Below, in pieces: positions 61,634-64,000 of a stretch of DNA of 64,000 bases; within the stretch, counting starts at the first letter, position 1; every line of letters begins with the position of its first letter. Below the pieces are notes generated by a model, which worked only from the letters and a program-made list of their open reading frames with translations, was not told the origin of the DNA and searched no databases. Source of the DNA: Mesorhizobium sophorae (lineage in GTDB: Bacteria > Pseudomonadota > Alphaproteobacteria > Rhizobiales > Rhizobiaceae); assembly GCF_002270415.1 (NCBI RefSeq), contig NZ_NNRI01000007.1, forward strand, positions 558,001 to 622,000, written 5' to 3'. The position numbers and the translations under genes were made by a program.

Positions 61634-62608
61634 ATGCCCACCGTCGCCCCGCTTGATCTCGAAGGCCATTGCGTCGCCGCCGTCTTCCTCGGCGACGTGC
61701 CGCATTTCGCGCTGGCCGATGGTGCCGTCCATCGGCTCGACCATGGCCACAAGACCATTCAAGCCAATGACGGGCTGCTCGCCGCCTTCCACGATGCGGC
61801 CAATGACCGGCTGATCACCGGCGGCGAGGATGGCAAGATTTATTCTGTTACCGCGGGCGGCAGCTTCCAGGAACTGGCGAGCGGCGGGAAAAAATGGATC
61901 ACCAGCGTCGCCGCCGGACCGCAGGGCGCCATCGCCTATGCCTCAGGCAAGACCGCCTTCGTGCGCTTCGCCGACGGCAAGACCAGGGAATTTACCCATC
62001 CGCGTTCGGTCGAGGGGTTGGCGTTCTCGCCCAAGGGCATGCGCTTCGGTGTTGCCCGATACAATGGCGCGACGCTGCATTTCCCGGCCACCGAAGGCAA
62101 GCCGGCGGAGCTCGAATGGGCCGGCGCCCATACCGGCATCACCTTCTCGCCCGACGGTGCGTTCCTAGTCACCACGATGCAGGAGAACGCCCTGCACGGC
62201 TGGAAGCTTGCCGACGGCAAACACATGCGTATGAGCGGCTATCCCGGCAAGGTCAAAAGCCTGTCATGGAGCGCGAAAGGCAAGTGGCTGGCGAGTTCCG
62301 GTGCGCCGGCGGCGATCGTCTGGCCGTTTTCAGGCAAGGACGGCCCGATGGGCAAGGCGCCCCTGGAACTCGGCACGCGTGGCAACGCCATGGTGACGGC
62401 AGTCGCCTGCCATCCGAGCCAGGATGTCGTCGCTGTCGGCTATGATGACGGCATGGTGATGGCGGTACGCTTTTCCGATGCCAAGGAAGTGCTATTGCGG
62501 CGACCGGGCAAGGGCGCCATCACCTCGATGATGTGGGACAAGGAAGAGCGCCGCGTCGTCTTCGGCAGTGCGGCCGGCGATTGCGGCGTCATCGACATCA
62601 CGGCGTAA
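61634..62608 (+). CDS. WD40-repeat protein
   Basis: Beta-propeller protein, 324 aa, with about six or seven WD-like blades: units such as GLLAAFHDAANDRLITGGEDGKIY, SVEGLAFSPKGMRFGVARYNG, and ITFSPDGAFLVTTMQENALHGW. No signal peptide, so cytosolic. Such proteins serve as scaffolds; this one follows cobW after a RIME repeat in the same direction, and rhizobial homologues are often found there. Function not assigned. Confidence 0.85.
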   Translation: MPTVAPLDLEGHCVAAVFLGDVPHFALADGAVHRLDHGHKTIQANDGLLAAFHDAANDRLITGGEDGKIYSVTAGGSFQELASGGKKWITSVAAGPQGAIAYASGKTAFVRFADGKTREFTHPRSVEGLAFSPKGMRFGVARYNGATLHFPATEGKPAELEWAGAHTGITFSPDGAFLVTTMQENALHGWKLADGKHMRMSGYPGKVKSLSWSAKGKWLASSGAPAAIVWPFSGKDGPMGKAPLELGTRGNAMVTAVACHPSQDVVAVGYDDGMVMAVRFSDAKEVLLRRPGKGAITSMMWDKEERRVVFGSAAGDCGVIDITA

Positions 62609-62749
62609 GGTGTGCTGAAATTCAGGTGAGGCCGGCCTGCAAACGACAGCTCTCTGCGCTTCCGGTGCTCACGGACCCGAACGTCCGCTCCGCTCCGGTT
62701 CTCGAAAGCCATCATTTTCGGCTCGGCCTGACCTGAATCTCAACACACC
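62609..62749. repeat. Large imperfect inverted-repeat element
   Basis: Arms at 62609-62634 and 62724-62749 are 26 bp long and reverse-complement with 3 mismatches, separated by about 89 bp that includes CCGCTCCGCTCCGG-type sequence. It starts one base after the WD40 stop and lies before the convergent secreted-protein gene, and may fold into a long hairpin acting as a transcription end. Confidence 0.6.
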
Positions 62750-62760
62750 CTGGTCTGGGA

Positions 62761-63213
62761 TCACTCGGCGCCGCAGGAAACCTTGCCGGTCAGATCGGTG
62801 GTCTTGCCATCGCCGTCCTTGTCGGCGGTGCTGTCATAGACGGCAAGCGTGTACTGCCCGTCATAGACACCTTCATCGCTGGCCTTGGTCAGGATCGTCA
62901 GTTCGACGGAACTGAAGGTCTGGGCCACCTCGTGCTCATGATAGATGTTCAGCCGCAGATCCTTGTCGTCGAGCCAGTACTGGGTGAGGTTGGCATCCTC
63001 GAACACGGTCTTGCGCAGATGGTCGTCAGCGGACCTTGCCTTGATTTCGAGGTCGCCGCGAAAGTTGAAAGTCGGGCCGCCCATGCCTCTGGTGACACCG
63101 GCGCCGACCTCGAATGCCACCGCCGCATCGTCGACGTTGCACCAGATGCCACCTGAGGCGCAGGCCATACTGGCCGACAAAAGCAGCCCCGTCGCGCAAA
63201 TGATCGTCCGCAT
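62761..63213 (-). CDS. Secreted hypothetical protein
   Basis: Exported protein, 150 aa, with a signal peptide of about 22 residues (MRTIICATGLLLSASMACAS). The mature part has two cysteines (IWCNVDD and VSCGAE) and acidic loops including DKDGDGKTTD, which looks like a calcium-binding DxDGDG segment. No family was recognised. A G-rich ribosome site precedes ATG 63213; extra in-frame residues upstream are not used. Confidence 0.68.
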   Translation of the reverse strand: MRTIICATGLLLSASMACASGGIWCNVDDAAVAFEVGAGVTRGMGGPTFNFRGDLEIKARSADDHLRKTVFEDANLTQYWLDDKDLRLNIYHEHEVAQTFSSVELTILTKASDEGVYDGQYTLAVYDSTADKDGDGKTTDLTGKVSCGAE

Positions 63214-63374
63214 TTTTCCCCCCCGCACCCACAATTGCCCCTCATTGGCGCTGGTTTCGCCAGCAGCGTCAAGCGTTGCCACCAGCGGCTGAGCCAATGC
63301 AGGATAGACGCGCGGCCAATTGCGGTCGCGGACATGGATTGGCTATGAGAGACGACCAGAGGGGTTTTCATTTC

Positions 63375-64000
63375 ATGCATAGCGGCAGTTCAAGGACGTC
63401 CATCGGCGGCATCGATCGCGATCGCATTGCCGACCTGCTGGAGATCGAGGCGGCAGCCTTCCGCAAGGCGCGGCCGAAATCACAGGCGAAGGTCGGTAAT
63501 GGCCTGCCGGGCTTCTTCGGCGGCGTGCCGATGCACTGGATGAACGACTGGCCGACGCCGTTTCCGATCCTGGTCGACAGAGCCAGGGGCGCCACCATCA
63601 CCGATATCGACGGTATCAGGCTCGACGATTTCTGTCTGGGCGACACCGGCTCGATGTTCGGCCATTCGCCGCCGCCGGTGGCGCGCGCCATTCGCCGCCA
63701 GGCCGGACGTGGCCTGACCTATATGCTACCCTCCGAAGACGCACTCGCCATCGGCCCGCTGCTGCAGCAGCATTTCGGCCTGCCGTTCTGGCAGATCGCG
63801 ACGACGGCGACCGATGCCAACCGCTTTGCGTTGCGGGTCGCCCGCGCCGTTACCGGGCGCGAAAAGATCCTAGTCTTCAATGGCTGCTATCACGGCTCGG
63901 TCGACGAGACGATGGTGCGGCTGGTGGATGGTGTTCCTGTCAACCGGCCGGGACTGGCGGGCGAATTCCGCGACCTGACCCGCACGGCGAAGGTAATCGA
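63375..64000 (+). CDS. Class III (HemL-like) aminotransferase, 3' part beyond window
   Basis: PLP enzyme, first 208 residues visible; the reading frame is open to the right edge. The sequence PTPFPILVDRARGATITDIDG and DDFCLGDTGSMFGHSPPPV match the glutamate-1-semialdehyde aminotransferase/beta-amino acid aminotransferase group, and ATTATDANRFALRVARAVTG and YHGSVDETM correspond to the PLP phosphate region. The catalytic Lys lies outside. The GDTGxxFGH segment replaces the usual GxxxxGH of HemL. ATG 63375 is the first in frame, with GGGG upstream. Confidence 0.85.
   Translation, partial: MHSGSSRTSIGGIDRDRIADLLEIEAAAFRKARPKSQAKVGNGLPGFFGGVPMHWMNDWPTPFPILVDRARGATITDIDGIRLDDFCLGDTGSMFGHSPPPVARAIRRQAGRGLTYMLPSEDALAIGPLLQQHFGLPFWQIATTATDANRFALRVARAVTGREKILVFNGCYHGSVDETMVRLVDGVPVNRPGLAGEFRDLTRTAKVI

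Overview
The window is high-GC DNA that looks like a rhizobial alphaproteobacterium, most likely Mesorhizobium or a close relative. The main clues are a class II (CP4-like) AroA upstream of cmk and rpsA, a pntAA-pntAB-pntB transhydrogenase split into three genes, a single-chain indolepyruvate oxidoreductase-type protein, many ABC and TRAP uptake genes, and palindromic intergenic repeats of the rhizobial kind (one closely resembles a RIME element). It appears chromosomal: gyrB, rpsA, aroA, cmk and a tRNA-Ala are present, and no phage, transposase, plasmid replication gene or CRISPR array was seen. The species is inferred from protein and repeat resemblance only.

Layout. 1-4041: L-arabinose/D-galactose ABC uptake genes (araF, partial araG) divergent from a GntR regulator and D-galactonate dehydratase (dgoD), which suggests galactose uptake and oxidative breakdown. 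4045-7000: a class III cyclase-TolB-TPR protein, tRNA-Ala(GGC) and an acidic FYDLN-type protein. 7167-11487: aroA, a cytidylate kinase carrying an extra N-terminal domain, and rpsA with a structured leader and strong terminator. 11542-13410: a GT-C-like membrane protein. 13395-21422: a cluster for uptake and breakdown of a basic or guanidino amino acid (SDR, TPP decarboxylase, amidinohydrolase, four-gene ABC transporter, Ldh-type reductase). 21666-25837: small secreted protein, DoxX, NDUFA9-like reductase, cytochrome P450, FMN reductase. 25926-33938: an exported caspase-TPR protein, gyrB, a 25-residue membrane peptide, a membrane protein and a membrane-anchored alpha/beta hydrolase. 34032-37778: pnt operon plus two tiny membrane proteins. 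37895-44787: FeeM-like N-acyl amino acid synthase, a GGDEF-EAL protein and the indolepyruvate oxidoreductase. 44988-52596: lipoprotein, CGNR regulator with a divergent LivH-like permease, and a TRAP transporter whose binding protein lies apart on the other strand, with a sorbitol-type dehydrogenase and a VOC protein between. 52859-64000: peptidase C26, a frameshifted Inh/Omp19-like gene, LacI regulator plus D-2-hydroxyacid dehydrogenase, EamA exporter, DUF2000/AraC pair, MarR, intradiol dioxygenase, CobW GTPase, WD40 protein, a secreted protein and the start of a class III aminotransferase.

Most of the window is ordinary, well-packed metabolism. The items most worth a second look are the DUF6881-like/cytidylate kinase fusion, the structured rpsA leader, the guanidino-compound cluster, the exported caspase-TPR protein, the FeeM-like synthase, a LacI regulator with no standard start codon, and the frameshifted inhibitor gene. 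No clearly new defence or mobile system was found.
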